Source: Methanobacteriota archaeon (GTDB lineage Archaea > Thermoplasmatota > Poseidoniia > Poseidoniales > Poseidoniaceae). Taken from it: a stretch of DNA of 37,335 nucleotides. Every line of letters begins with the position of its first letter. Within the stretch, counting starts at the first letter, position 1. A program made the position numbers and the translations under genes. A model generated the notes under the pieces. The model made no database searches. It was not told the DNA's origin and saw nothing but the letters and a program-made list of their open reading frames with translations. The stretch lies in contig JABIUA010000154.1 in the NCBI GenBank assembly GCA_018667575.1, positions 1-37,335 of the forward strand. Direction: 5' to 3'. This document shows, piece by piece, positions 6,610-14,868 of the stretch.

Positions 6610-7327
6610 TACGCATACCTCCATCAAGATGCATTATTTGTCCAGTTAAATTATCTGGAGCGCTCGTCAATAACCAAAACATAGTTTCTGCTATCTCCTC
6701 GGGTTCATTTATTCGTTTCATTGGAATCTTAGATACCGCAGATTCAAGCATTGCTTCAGAGCGAGTTATCGGTGCTGAAAGTTTGGTATCTGTAAGGCCT
6801 GGAGCAACTGCATTGACTCTTATTTTCCTTTGGGCATAAGTAGCTGCTGCTGAGCGAACCATTGATTCTATGCCCCCTTTAGCGGCTGCAATCGCCTCGT
6901 GATTGACAAGTCCTAGGCTTGCCGCGACGCTAGAGGTGAATACTGCCCTTCCACCACCACTTTTCAGCATTGTTTTACACGTCATAGATAATGCCATAAA
7001 TGCACTAACCAGATTGGTTTGAATTACTTCTTCAAAGGCTTCTACTTTTACCGCATGAGGTGGCCTGATTAGTATCGAACCAACAAGATGGGCCATTCCT
7101 GATATCTTACCACCGCCTTGCTGAGCAGCTATTTCTATTGCACTAGCTAAATCTGTAGATGATAATGCGTCACCATTTACAATAGTTACTTTATCGGCAA
7201 TTTCATTGTCAACCGATTCATTATTTCTTACTAGCATCGTGACTTTGTAATCATTATTAGTAAGTTTTCTAGCTAGTTGTTGAGCGATATCACTGCCGCC
7301 TCCAATAATCAAAATAGACTCTGCCAT
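6596..7327 (-). CDS. Short-chain dehydrogenase/reductase (SDR), variant active site
   Basis: Rossmann-fold NAD(P)-binding protein. The N-terminus ILIIGGGSDIAQQLA is the cofactor-binding glycine motif. The active-site region has the serine (FTSSVAAS) and the lysine (NHEAIAAAKGG), but Ile stands where the YxxxK tyrosine normally lies. The NAVAPGLTDTKL segment is the usual SDR PG motif. The NHEAIAAAK variant also occurs in bacterial SDR-family proteins (from memory), so the change may define a subfamily rather than a dead enzyme. The start is probably the ATG at 7327 (MAESILIIGG), three codons inside the track start. The gene overlaps the Rieske gene and follows the glutamine amidotransferase gene by about 40 nt. 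Confidence 0.88.
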   Translation of the reverse strand: MAESILIIGGGSDIAQQLARKLTNNDYKVTMLVRNNESVDNEIADKVTIVNGDALSSTDLASAIEIAAQQGGGKISGMAHLVGSILIRPPHAVKVEAFEEVIQTNLVSAFMALSMTCKTMLKSGGGRAVFTSSVAASLGLVNHEAIAAAKGGIESMVRSAAATYAQRKIRVNAVAPGLTDTKLSAPITRSEAMLESAVSKIPMKRINEPEEIAETMFWLLTSAPDNLTGQIMHLDGGMRNVRN

Positions 7328-7365
7328 AATTCGCAAATTGTTAAATGATTTTTATATTAGTGTTT

Positions 7366-7953
7366 TCAATTATCTCTATTCTGTCTACAAATTTCAACAA
7401 AATTTTCGAACATTTCTTTGCCGTATTCTGAATCATTAACTTCTGGATGAAACTGTAGTCCAAATCTATCTCCAGCCTCATTTTCCATCCCTTGTACTTG
7501 ACATGAAGGGCTACTAGCAGTAACGAAAAAGCCCTCTGGAACAACATGCACTTCATCATTATGTGATTCCCAAACTGTTTGAGTTTGATTTGTGCCTGCA
7601 AATATTTTGCCTCCTTCGTTTTGTAATTCTATTTGCATTGCCCCGAATTCAGGAATAGGCGACTCCCTAGCATCTCCACCATAATGTCTAGCCATGAATT
7701 GATGACCGGCACAGATTCCTAAAATTGGTATTCCAAGTTCCAAGTATGCTGCACAATTACCAAGTTCCCCAGTAAGGCCTACTCTAGCAGCTCCCCCCGA
7801 AAGAATAATTCCATCTAATTTTCTAAGTTCACTGAGCGGCGTAGTATTTTCAATAATTTGTGTGTCTACCTTGAGGTAACGTAACATTCGCCATTCGCGA
7901 TGAGTCCATTGACCGCCATTATCTACTACATCAATTACCAATGGTGAAGACAT
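7366..7953 (-). CDS. guaAA: Class I glutamine amidotransferase, probable GMP synthase subunit A
   Basis: This protein has the triad of class I glutamine amidotransferases: Cys81 in GICAGHQF, His169 and Glu171 in LQFHPEVND. The N-terminus VIDVVDNGGQWTHREWRMLR and the 195-residue length resemble the free-standing archaeal GuaA subunit A. That subunit makes ammonia from glutamine for the separate ATP-pyrophosphatase subunit that converts XMP to GMP. The subunit B gene is not in the window. Another stand-alone amidotransferase of the class is possible, but the length and the N-terminal GGQWTHR motif favour GuaAA. It lies 13 nt downstream of a small membrane protein gene. Confidence 0.82.
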   Translation of the reverse strand: MSSPLVIDVVDNGGQWTHREWRMLRYLKVDTQIIENTTPLSELRKLDGIILSGGAARVGLTGELGNCAAYLELGIPILGICAGHQFMARHYGGDARESPIPEFGAMQIELQNEGGKIFAGTNQTQTVWESHNDEVHVVPEGFFVTASSPSCQVQGMENEAGDRFGLQFHPEVNDSEYGKEMFENFVEICRQNRDN

Positions 7954-7966
7954 AATAACACCTCAA

Positions 7967-8356
7967 TTACTCTGTTTGAGCGTTTAATCTAGCAAACCTA
8001 AACGATTTGATACATAGGAAAGTGTATACTGAACCAGTGACTAATAGCATGAGCATAGACCCTGAAGCATAGGTTATACCATCAGACATAACCATGAAGA
8101 ATCTAGTTCCACCTATTGCACTTAGCAATCCGAAACTGACTGCGATATGCATCCATAGTTTACGCTTCTCTGGGACTTTTTGCGCCATAACTCCTGAAAT
8201 CAACAAAGGTATTCCTAATAATGACGGGAAAAAGGATGTTACTGAATTAGACTCTGATACTACAGATATGATTACTCCCCATGCTATCAAGAACGAACCA
8301 AATCCGATGGTGATTCTTGGCATTGACTGGCCTGCAACTGAAAATTCTTCGCTCAT
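7967..8356 (-). CDS. Small four-helix membrane protein
   Basis: A 129-residue protein with about four hydrophobic segments: ITIGFGSFLIAWGVIISVV, FFPSLLGIPLLISGVMA, WMHIAVSFGLLSAIGGTRFF and GSMLMLLVTGSVYTFLCI. The N-terminal 14 residues are soluble (MSEEFSVAGQSMPR). It resembles small uncharacterised archaeal and bacterial membrane proteins, but I cannot name a family. It is divergent from trm1 (about 85 nt apart using the preferred trm1 start) and is followed closely by the amidotransferase gene. Confidence 0.7.
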   Translation of the reverse strand: MSEEFSVAGQSMPRITIGFGSFLIAWGVIISVVSESNSVTSFFPSLLGIPLLISGVMAQKVPEKRKLWMHIAVSFGLLSAIGGTRFFMVMSDGITYASGSMLMLLVTGSVYTFLCIKSFRFARLNAQTE

Positions 8357-8441
8357 GGTTCACGCTTTGGGTGACCCTCTAAAGTTTCTTTGAATGGTTT
8401 TGACATGGCTCTTTTATTGGATATGGGCCGTACGGAGTTAC

Positions 8442-9806
8442 ATGACCGGTGATAACCTCGGAGGAAATCTCGATGGCTGGCCGGGTTCAGTTTGGCTGGA
8501 AGGCAGAACCATTATCCACATGCAGAATGGTCAACCAAGACCATCACACATGCCTAGGGGGCCTGCTAAAAAGACCGGCTCCGGGTTTCTTAATCCTGCA
8601 ATGGCTCCTGCTAGAACTAGGTCTGTACTACTACTAGCGGATGTACTTGAGAATGACTGGTTGATTAAAGATGGAAAGTCGATAAGAGTGTTTGATGCAT
8701 TGTGCTCAACTGGAGTTAGGATAAGAAGATGGAGAAATGAAATTCCTGGCGAACTACAGAATAGAATTAGAATCACTGCAAATGATCTTGATGATTTTGC
8801 TTTAAACTGGGCCAAAGTTTCTCATCAAACACATCCACCGTCAGTAAGTATTGACCATTCAATCGAGTCTGATAGGTATGGTAAAAAGCCCGAAGGAGTA
8901 TTTGAAAATGGAATCTTTTTCCAACAATTAGATGCACGTGTCGCTTTGTCTGAAGCATCATATCAATGGATAGATGTCGATCCATTTGGCTCACCTGTAT
9001 CATTTCTAGATTCTGCGATTCAAAGTCTTGCAAGAACAGGTGTACTAGAGGTGACTGCAACAGATACTGCAGCATTGACTGGCTCATCCTTGAGTTCGCA
9101 ACAAAGAAGATATGGAGCAAAGGGTATCGTTGACCTTTATGCTCATGATGACGCAGTAAGGACTCTAATGGGTCTTATCGCAACAACAGCTGCCCGCCAT
9201 GATAAATCTATGATTCCAATTTTAGCACTGTTCGATGGGCATCACGTAAGAGTGAGTGTGAAACTTTCAACGAGTAAAGAAAAAGCAAGTCAAGTAAATA
9301 CCAATATGGGTTGGAGAGTTAGATGCGATGATGTCCCATACCGGTTCAAACAGCACCCAAATGAAGACCAACTAGAGCGCGCAAGTGGCCCTATGTGGAT
9401 TGGCCCTATGTGGAATCATCAAATCACTGAACGTATGACTGAACAAAGAGCCATGGAAATTTGTCATCCCTCAAAAGAAGATATAGTAAGAGCAAAGTCT
9501 GTAGGACTAGACTGGGATGATACTGATTTGGAATATGCAACTAGAGAATTATGCAGAAGTGTCAGGCATATCTCCAAAGCGGCTGATTTAATGAGCCGTG
9601 AACATCTTCTCTTGAATCTAGATTCTTTACCAAAATGGTCAGGGACTCCTGGCGCTCCAAAAATGGAAGTTCTCATTCAGTGCTTGATTGACAAAGGACA
9701 TTGCGCTGCTAGAGCACCTGATTCAGAACCTGTATTTGTGACTGATGCTACATTCCAAGATGTGGTAAAAGCAGTACAAGAGCTCAATAATAAATCAACC
9801 AAATGA
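8442..9806 (+). CDS. trm1: tRNA (guanine26-N2)-dimethyltransferase Trm1
   Basis: Trm1 uses S-adenosylmethionine to dimethylate G26 of tRNAs. Matches include EGRTIIH near the N-terminus, the SGFLNPAMAPARTRSV segment (the Trm1 FYNPxMxxNRD motif), VFDALCSTGVRIRRW (SAM loop), ITANDLDDFAL, and the catalytic-region WIDVDPFGSPVSFLDSA and LEVTATDTAAL. The length of about 454 residues is slightly above typical archaeal Trm1 (about 380), partly from a longer middle. I moved the start from the track's 8394 to the ATG at 8442 because GGAG sits 4 nt before it and the removed N-terminus is not Trm1-like. Its 3' end overlaps the convergent PAC2 gene by 12 nt. Confidence 0.92.
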   Translation: MTGDNLGGNLDGWPGSVWLEGRTIIHMQNGQPRPSHMPRGPAKKTGSGFLNPAMAPARTRSVLLLADVLENDWLIKDGKSIRVFDALCSTGVRIRRWRNEIPGELQNRIRITANDLDDFALNWAKVSHQTHPPSVSIDHSIESDRYGKKPEGVFENGIFFQQLDARVALSEASYQWIDVDPFGSPVSFLDSAIQSLARTGVLEVTATDTAALTGSSLSSQQRRYGAKGIVDLYAHDDAVRTLMGLIATTAARHDKSMIPILALFDGHHVRVSVKLSTSKEKASQVNTNMGWRVRCDDVPYRFKQHPNEDQLERASGPMWIGPMWNHQITERMTEQRAMEICHPSKEDIVRAKSVGLDWDDTDLEYATRELCRSVRHISKAADLMSREHLLLNLDSLPKWSGTPGAPKMEVLIQCLIDKGHCAARAPDSEPVFVTDATFQDVVKAVQELNNKSTK

Positions 9807-10553
9807 GGGGTCAGCGAAGGAATCGTCGTCGTCTTCTGGCCCTGGCAACATGGTTACAGATTTCTCAAAGACTTCCTTGACACTATTTTCTATTTCTCTA
9901 GCATTCTCTAATAATTCGGTAAGTGGGATTTCAATTCCTGTTAGCTCTGAAACTGCTTCAATAGCAAGTGCTGCGGCTCTAGCGTCGGGATACATTGGAC
10001 TTGCTTCAGCAAGCAAAGCGGTAACGTCAATTCCTAAGCGATCTCCTTCGCCAAGTAAGAAACCGGTAATTCCCGCTACTATTCCTTGTCTTATTGGAGC
10101 GATTCCTGCGTGTTTAAGTCGCTGTCTAGCCAAGGATGACGAACCTACTCCGTATAACTCGCCGTGGGTTAATTGCTTATCTGGAGAAACAATACCATCT
10201 ATAATTATCAAATTCTCAAATCCACCTTTTGTGAACCATTCTAAAACTGTAGATGCGAACATAATGTCTTGCTTATCCTTGAAACGAATTTCAGAAGTAA
10301 AAACACCTATTTTGTCTCCTTGGTAAACCCTTACAGGGTGTTTTGGAACTTGGTCATGGATGAGAGCAACTGCTGGGAACTCTGAATTGAGTACTGTTCC
10401 AAGTTGTTGGAGTTTTAATGATTTAATAATATGGGAAGCAGCGATAACGCCAACCATTCCGGCAGTGGTAAAACCTGCTATTGCGACGCCTCCAGTCCTT
10501 GGGTCTGCACCATCATGGAGGACTAATGCATAACCTCTAAACTCGTGCTCCAT
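9795..10553 (-). CDS. PAC2-family protein (proteasome-assembly-chaperone-like), copy 1
   Basis: PAC2/PbaA-like family. The diagnostic segments are IAGFTTAGMVGVIAASHIIKSL, FPAVALIHDQVPKHPVRVYQG, and GIVAGITGFLLGEGDRLGID followed by PDARAAALAIEAVSELTGIEIPL. In eukaryotes PAC2 helps assemble the 20S proteasome; archaeal relatives (PbaA/PbaB) bind proteasome C-termini or form separate complexes. The ending SFADPSFG lacks the HbYX proteasome-docking motif of PbaA, so proteasome binding is not assured. A GAGGGGA ribosome motif precedes the ATG. A paralog lies at 19077. It is divergent from the winged-helix gene. Confidence 0.85.
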   Translation of the reverse strand: MEHEFRGYALVLHDGADPRTGGVAIAGFTTAGMVGVIAASHIIKSLKLQQLGTVLNSEFPAVALIHDQVPKHPVRVYQGDKIGVFTSEIRFKDKQDIMFASTVLEWFTKGGFENLIIIDGIVSPDKQLTHGELYGVGSSSLARQRLKHAGIAPIRQGIVAGITGFLLGEGDRLGIDVTALLAEASPMYPDARAAALAIEAVSELTGIEIPLTELLENAREIENSVKEVFEKSVTMLPGPEDDDDSFADPSFG

Positions 10554-10674
10554 CAGTTCCCCTCAGCCATGCGTGATGAACTACAAACAAAAGACCTACT
10601 ATTTGTTAGTACAATTTCTCTTTGATTGTAAACTATTATCTATGCCGGATATTTGCACTAGTATGAGGGATGGC

Positions 10675-11178
10675 ATGAACAAGACAACGAAAGTTTCGAT
10701 TCATGTAGGAGATTTCGATTTCGATGCTGAAGGAGGGCAGTTAGAAGTTGATGAAAGACTTGCACAATTCAAACAAGAAGGCCTCTGGGATGCTATGCTC
10801 GAGCGCGTTCAGGAAACCATCGAGTTTAGTAAAGAGGCTACATCAATAAATTCTAATGATGAAAATCAACCAGCAAGAGGAATAAATTTTCGATCATTGC
10901 TAGAAAATTATGCCCTTGATGGGAAACCTGAACAGGTTCTTGGGGCTTTACACTTTCTTCGAGAAATAGAAAAACTAGATGATTGCCCGCCTAGAGTGAT
11001 AAATTCGTTATTCGAAGATGCTAAAATAGAACCCCCCGGAAACCTTTCTCTTTACATCAATCGCCTTAAAGAAAGAAATTTTCTGAAAATACCTAGTAAG
11101 CATGGAGACAAAAATCGTTATGCTGAATTGACCGAGGAAGGTCGAAAACACTTGGAAGAAAAATCCGAGCGTATGTGA
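10675..11178 (+). CDS. Winged-helix DNA-binding-like protein
   Basis: From the ATG at 10675 (MNKTTKVSIHVGDFDFDAEGG), the protein has about 167 residues. The first 45 residues look like a small beta-rich domain. A helical region (LAQFKQEGLWDAMLERVQETI) follows. The C-terminal 80 residues look like a winged helix: PEQVLGALHFLREIE, NLSLYINRLKERNFLKI, and the wing-like GDKNRYAELTEEGRKHLEE. The track start is 34 codons upstream, but those residues are unlike the rest and fall in the divergent promoter gap; a GAGGGAT motif precedes 10675. The C-terminal region resembles proteins that pair TPR- or plant-R-gene-like helices with a wHTH. Target unknown. It is followed by a pentapeptide-repeat gene 9 nt away. 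Confidence 0.65.
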   Translation: MNKTTKVSIHVGDFDFDAEGGQLEVDERLAQFKQEGLWDAMLERVQETIEFSKEATSINSNDENQPARGINFRSLLENYALDGKPEQVLGALHFLREIEKLDDCPPRVINSLFEDAKIEPPGNLSLYINRLKERNFLKIPSKHGDKNRYAELTEEGRKHLEEKSERM

Positions 11179-11187
11179 GGGTTTGCC

Positions 11188-11631
11188 GTGGTAATGTCGG
11201 GGAGCGGAGATGATGCTCGAGAGAATATAGGCATAGATAGTCAAGTCCTAGATTGGTCTTTCCAAAACAAAGCTGAATCGCTACTCCGCAAAGGGAGACA
11301 TTCCGGCTCAAATTTCAGAAGGGCTGTTTTAGATGGTGCAGATTTAACCGAAGGCGACTTCTCAAATTGTGATTTCCGAAAGGCATCGATGGTTGGTGTT
11401 GATTTGATGAAGTCGGCCTTTGACAATGCAGACTTTAGAGGGGCTGACTTAAAGAAAGCAAGAATGAATCTCTCGAATTTTAATAATTGTAAATTTGAAG
11501 GCGCTGACCTAAGAGGAATCAGAGGTAAGTATGCTATCTGGCAAGGAAGCGACTGGTGGAATGCAATAGTTGATGATGACCTGAAAAAGACTCTAGCCAA
11601 AAAATGGCCTAAACCAAGTGACCAAGAATAA
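11188..11631 (+). CDS. Pentapeptide-repeat protein
   Basis: Residues about 40-115 form consecutive A(D/N)LXX-type pentapeptides, for example GADLTEGDFSNCDFRKASMVG and ADFRGADLKKARM. These fold as a right-handed quadrilateral beta-helix. The C-terminus (GSDWWNAIVDDDLKKTLAKKWPK) is a capping-like helical tail. The start is the GTG at 11188 or the ATG two codons later. It is 9 nt downstream of the winged-helix gene, so the two are probably co-transcribed. Some pentapeptide proteins mimic DNA or bind gyrase; nothing here shows that. Its stop TAA abuts the stop of the convergent membrane-protein gene. Confidence 0.85.
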   Translation: MVMSGSGDDARENIGIDSQVLDWSFQNKAESLLRKGRHSGSNFRRAVLDGADLTEGDFSNCDFRKASMVGVDLMKSAFDNADFRGADLKKARMNLSNFNNCKFEGADLRGIRGKYAIWQGSDWWNAIVDDDLKKTLAKKWPKPSDQE

Positions 11632-12288
11632 TCACTCGGATTCTAAATCTTGGTTTCCAACAAATTTTACTTTACTATCGCCGTTCAATGCCATTCTGGC
11701 TCGTGCATTCAATAGTGGCAAAGACGTTAATGCGCCGCAGACAAGCATACAAACACCACAAAGATACATTAGAATCTGATATGTCAAAAGTAGCGGACCT
11801 GAAAGGAACTCTTCCGCAGAATTATGAATTAGAATACTGCCCATAACTCCTGTGACAAAACCGATTGCTGCCCCTTCTATTCCTAGAAAAGCCCCTTTTT
11901 TGTTTAACATGAACAAATAGGGTGAACCGATTACAATCAATATTCCTGCGATTGCCAAACCTGCTGCTCGAATCAAATATCCTTGCCTTGCAGAATCATG
12001 AAAATTTTGATAATCTTCATTCGTAATTTCTGTATCAATATCACTATTTGGTGTTTCCAGAATTATATCTATCTCTTCCTGACTAAGATCTTCTTTTTGG
12101 CTTAATTGAAAATCACCATAGGCTAGTAGTAATAGCATAATACCGCCCATCAGCATCAGTACTGCAACTGATTTTGGCCCTTTAGTATCTGCTTTTATCG
12201 ATAAGTCAAGGCGTACATCTTTAGGGACTGCATTTTCTTTATCCATGCGAATGGAAAAGTCAAACTGCTTATCACTCATGTAAATCAC
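11632..12288 (-). CDS. Membrane protein with about five membrane segments
   Basis: The N-terminal 40 residues are soluble (DKQFDFSIRMDKENAVPKD). A membrane segment follows (SVAVLMLMGGIMLLLLAYG), then an acidic loop of about 50 residues (EDLSQEEIDIILETPNSDID), then four segments (GYLIRAAGLAIAGILIVIG, AAIGFVTGVMGSILI, LLLTYQILMYLCGVCMLVCGALTSL among them). The track begins MIYMSDKQF; an ATG three codons in is an equal candidate. It overlaps the upstream thioesterase gene by 4 nt (ATGA-type), so the two are coupled. Family not recognised. Confidence 0.7.
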   Translation of the reverse strand: MIYMSDKQFDFSIRMDKENAVPKDVRLDLSIKADTKGPKSVAVLMLMGGIMLLLLAYGDFQLSQKEDLSQEEIDIILETPNSDIDTEITNEDYQNFHDSARQGYLIRAAGLAIAGILIVIGSPYLFMLNKKGAFLGIEGAAIGFVTGVMGSILIHNSAEEFLSGPLLLTYQILMYLCGVCMLVCGALTSLPLLNARARMALNGDSKVKFVGNQDLESE

Positions 12289-12701
12289 TCTGATTGAATA
12301 TGGTTTTCAAGACCTTTTGATAACCAACTTGGAATCACTACAGATTCCAAGGTATCCATATTGACGCATACTGTCACTTGTGAGGATGACCATAATAACT
12401 CATTGTTCTGATTATGGAAACGATAAGCCCATGTGCAAGATTTTGTACCTACTTTCTCAATCCAGATAGTAGCATGAATTATATCACCATACCTCAATGG
12501 AGAAATGAAATCTGTTTCGATATGAACTATTGGAAATCCTATCTTTTTATCGTTTATCATTTCTGGGTAAGATATACCACACATTTCTTCCCAACACTCT
12601 TCAAAAAAACGGTGTGCTAAGTCATAAATTCGTGGGAAATAAGCGATATTAGCTGTATCCAACATCGGATAGTCTACACGACGTTGAAGTTTTACCGCCA
12701 T
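12285..12701 (-). CDS. 4HBT-family (hotdog-fold) acyl-CoA thioesterase-like protein
   Basis: A 138-residue hotdog-fold protein. The active-site segment LDTANIAYFPRIYDLAHRFFEE corresponds to the conserved D-x-x-(G/N)-hxY-x-x-Y-hxxhxxA-x-x-xF of the 4-hydroxybenzoyl-CoA thioesterase/YbgC group. IETDFISPLRYGDIIHATIWIEKVGTKS is the central strand region. These enzymes hydrolyse acyl-CoA thioesters; the acyl group is not predictable here. No membrane or signal segment is present. It overlaps the downstream membrane-protein gene by 4 nt. The usual catalytic Asp is present at the start of the segment. Confidence 0.82.
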   Translation of the reverse strand: MAVKLQRRVDYPMLDTANIAYFPRIYDLAHRFFEECWEEMCGISYPEMINDKKIGFPIVHIETDFISPLRYGDIIHATIWIEKVGTKSCTWAYRFHNQNNELLWSSSQVTVCVNMDTLESVVIPSWLSKGLENHIQSE

Positions 12702-12766
12702 GTATCTGCGAATAAACAGGTATCAATGAAACCTTGCATTTGAATATATTTCGAAACCCGTCGCGC

Positions 12767-12773
12767 TTATATC
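12767..12773 (+). promoter_or_regulatory. TATA box of tRNA-Arg(GCG)
   Basis: CTTATATC lies 26-31 nt before the first base of the tRNA, the standard archaeal distance. The transcript would start 1-3 nt upstream of the tRNA. Confidence 0.6.
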
Positions 12774-12797
12774 CAAAGCATAAGTGGAGTGCTTCAA

Positions 12798-12874
12798 GGC
12801 CCCATAGTGTAGCTTGGATATCACACTGGTTTGCGGAACCAGTAACCCGTGTTCGAATCGCGGCGGGGCCGCCA
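12798..12874 (+). tRNA. tRNA-Arg (anticodon GCG)
   Basis: The cloverleaf has acceptor GGCCCCA/CGGGGCC (last pair mismatched), D arm GTGT-AGCTTGGATA-TCAC, anticodon arm CTGGT-TTGCGGA-ACCAG, and T arm CCGTG-TTCGAAT-CGCGG. The anticodon GCG reads CGC/CGU. Discriminator G is followed by CCA at 12872-12874, so CCA is encoded. A TATA box lies at the expected distance upstream. Confidence 0.94.
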
Positions 12875-12878
12875 ATGT

Positions 12879-13775
12879 TTACCACATTTCATAGTCCATT
12901 TTTGCACACATTTGCTCCATTTCCTCATCGCCGATATGGCTAAATTGTTCGACTAGTGGTAGTATTAGTTTACACAAGTCTAGAGATGTTGTCCAATCCA
13001 TCGAGTCGGGCATAGTGTTACCTGGGCATCTAGAAATTCTATTCATCATAGGAAAAATACTGCTCGAATCTTCTAGAACTGATGCTGTGTCCTTGGTTAA
13101 CATACGCCAATATCTCTGTCTTGGCTTCTTATACTCCAAACTGAAGCCAACAGCTAATGGATTGCCAAAACCAAGCCTCCACTTGAAACCATGAGTGCCC
13201 CTGAATGCTACAGTCAAAGTATCCAGGTCATAATCAGCATTGAATCTAGATGAAAAGTAACTTTCCATCTTATCTCCAATAGGACTGTGTGGGTCAGGAC
13301 CATACAATTCAATCAAAGCTGTTCTAAGGGTTTCTCCGTGTTCATTATCGAAGAAGTTTCTATCATTTAGTAATCCAAAAATCATCGCTGCGATACTATC
13401 TGCAAATGGGACATTTACATCGGAAATACTCTGAATACAAGCAAAGGTAGATTTCTCCTTATCCAGTTTGCCTTTAGCATGAACTGAAATCGTATCAAAA
13501 CCAATTCCATACACAATCGGATTTCTCAACCTCTTCAATAATGTATCAATTTTGATACAATAAGTGGCCAATTGCCCAGATACAACAATGTTATCATCAT
13601 CAAGCATTATCCTATCTGACTCTGAATCCATTATCTCATCAAGAAACTCAAATGCCCTAATGTGAGACGCTGTGATGGCTGATAATTCCATCATCAAGTT
13701 GCTTTTTTTCTGACTTTGGACGCCATTTGAAAGTGGCATGAGCGCTTTCTTTTTCATGCTCGTAATCAAATTCAA
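12879..13775 (-). CDS. Conserved-looking protein of unknown function
   Basis: A 298-residue soluble protein I do not recognise. Its stop lies 5 nt past the CCA end of the oppositely oriented tRNA-Arg. The N-terminal 30 residues are basic (MKKKALMPLSNGVQSQKKS), so an internal ATG such as MMELSAITASHI may be the true start. The core alternates strands and helices (SGQLATYCIKIDTLLKRLRNPIVYGIGFD, LDTLTVAFRGTHGFKWRLGFGNPLAVGF). The C-terminus is acidic and Met-rich (IGDEEMEQMCAKMDYEMW). No catalytic motif, signal or membrane segment is visible. It lies 13 nt downstream of the HAD gene and is probably co-transcribed with it. Confidence 0.65.
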   Translation of the reverse strand: MNLITSMKKKALMPLSNGVQSQKKSNLMMELSAITASHIRAFEFLDEIMDSESDRIMLDDDNIVVSGQLATYCIKIDTLLKRLRNPIVYGIGFDTISVHAKGKLDKEKSTFACIQSISDVNVPFADSIAAMIFGLLNDRNFFDNEHGETLRTALIELYGPDPHSPIGDKMESYFSSRFNADYDLDTLTVAFRGTHGFKWRLGFGNPLAVGFSLEYKKPRQRYWRMLTKDTASVLEDSSSIFPMMNRISRCPGNTMPDSMDWTTSLDLCKLILPLVEQFSHIGDEEMEQMCAKMDYEMW

Positions 13776-13788
13776 GGGTATTTAATAT

Positions 13789-14454
13789 TCATACCTTCCA
13801 AATTTTACAAGTCCATCCGTTTTCATCAGCCATATTCTTCATTGTCCTTCCAGGATTAATTGCTATTGGATTGCCTGTTTTTTTCATAAACCATGTGTCG
13901 GCCATCGTATTTCCATAACCATAACACAATGATAAATCATGACCGTTCTCTTTTGCGTCTTTTTCAACAACTGGAACTTTACCCTTCCTTCTAGGTACGC
14001 TCCAGCCTTTCTCTGACCCTGATAAAGTCCCAATTCGTACTTCAGGTCCGCAACCATAGATTGTATCCATCTCAAGTAGAGTGCCCATCGCCTCTGCCAT
14101 TGGCGCTATTGTTGCTGTAACTAATACTACACGGTGGCCTTGCCCCTTATGCCATGAAATACAATCCAATGCCTCTTGGGGTACTCTTTTGATCAAAGTT
14201 TGCTCTGCGATTTCTTTGGAATAGCGCTCCAGCACTTGCCATGAAGCCAAACAGAAGTGACCCCTGTTTCTCGCTGCATCATATACTGAACGCCCACGTA
14301 GTAGGTTTCCAATGAACCCCAAGGCCCACATTGTCGCTCCCAAGGGTATTCTCCAAGGTCTTCTAATCCCCAGTTGACCGGTTAATGTCTTTTCACTCGA
14401 GGCGTCTAATAATGTACCATCGAGGTCAAAATAGGCCGCCACTTCACCTGTCAT
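13789..14454 (-). CDS. HAD-superfamily IB phosphatase-like protein (SerB-like)
   Basis: The HAD motifs are in order: motif I FDLDGTLLD (nucleophile and acid Asp), motif II VVLVTATIAP (Thr), a Lys in the SEKGWSVPRRKGK region, and motif IV YGYGNTMADTWFM. The helical cap between motifs I and II and the pattern around GNTMAD resemble HAD subfamily IB, which includes phosphoserine phosphatase. Substrate specificity cannot be read from sequence. I prefer the ATG at 14454 (MTGEVAAYFDLDG) over the track's 14481, because motif I then starts at the usual distance from the N-terminus. It is likely soluble. Confidence 0.83.
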   Translation of the reverse strand: MTGEVAAYFDLDGTLLDASSEKTLTGQLGIRRPWRIPLGATMWALGFIGNLLRGRSVYDAARNRGHFCLASWQVLERYSKEIAEQTLIKRVPQEALDCISWHKGQGHRVVLVTATIAPMAEAMGTLLEMDTIYGCGPEVRIGTLSGSEKGWSVPRRKGKVPVVEKDAKENGHDLSLCYGYGNTMADTWFMKKTGNPIAINPGRTMKNMADENGWTCKIWKV

Positions 14455-14506
14455 TGTGATGGCTAATTGATGATAATACATGAGTGAAACCCTTGAAATA
14501 ATTATT

Positions 14507-14797
14507 TCAGCGGACTTTCTTAGGTTTTAGGGCATTACCGATTTCGCCGTATACTCTTCTCCCCGCTTTATGGTCTTGCCACCAAGTCAGTGTTTTCGAT
14601 AGATTCCTAGAAATGAAGAAGCCGATTTTTCTTGGAGTAAGGCCGTGGTTCCTCATTGACTTATCATGTGATAAATTGGCCACGATGGATTGTGCCGAGC
14701 ATCCTGGGTTTGCTCCCACAAAATTTTCAACTTCTTTCTTCAATCTTTCAAACCTTGCTCGCTTCTGCGAACCCTTGCCTAATCTTCTAGGAACCAT
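14507..14797 (-). CDS. Small basic helical protein, HTH-like
   Basis: A 96-residue Lys/Arg-rich protein. The pattern KKEVENFVGANPGCSAQSIVANLSH, followed by LTPRKIGFFISRNLSKTLTWWQD and GRRVYGEI, resembles a winged helix: helix, turn, recognition-like helix and a short wing. The N-terminus VPRRLGKGSQKRARFERLKKE is strongly basic. Nucleic-acid binding is plausible from charge and the apparent HTH, but no family was recognised. It lies upstream of the HAD gene. Confidence 0.6.
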   Translation of the reverse strand: MVPRRLGKGSQKRARFERLKKEVENFVGANPGCSAQSIVANLSHDKSMRNHGLTPRKIGFFISRNLSKTLTWWQDHKAGRRVYGEIGNALKPKKVR

Positions 14798-14868
14798 ATC
14801 GGGAAATCATCGTGAACCCATATCAAAGAAATGGTGGTAATCCCAAAAATAGAACTACAAAATATGAT

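Noticed and set aside
10573-10674. N-terminal extension of the winged-helix gene to 10573
   Set aside because: The extra 34 residues (MMNYKQKTYYLLVQFLFDC) fall in the divergent promoter gap and lack a ribosome site, while GAGGGAT precedes the ATG at 10675.
12649-12885. 78-aa antisense ORF spanning tRNA-Arg
   Set aside because: It reads through a tRNA gene and the thioesterase start; the GGPAAIRTRV segment is translated tRNA sequence.
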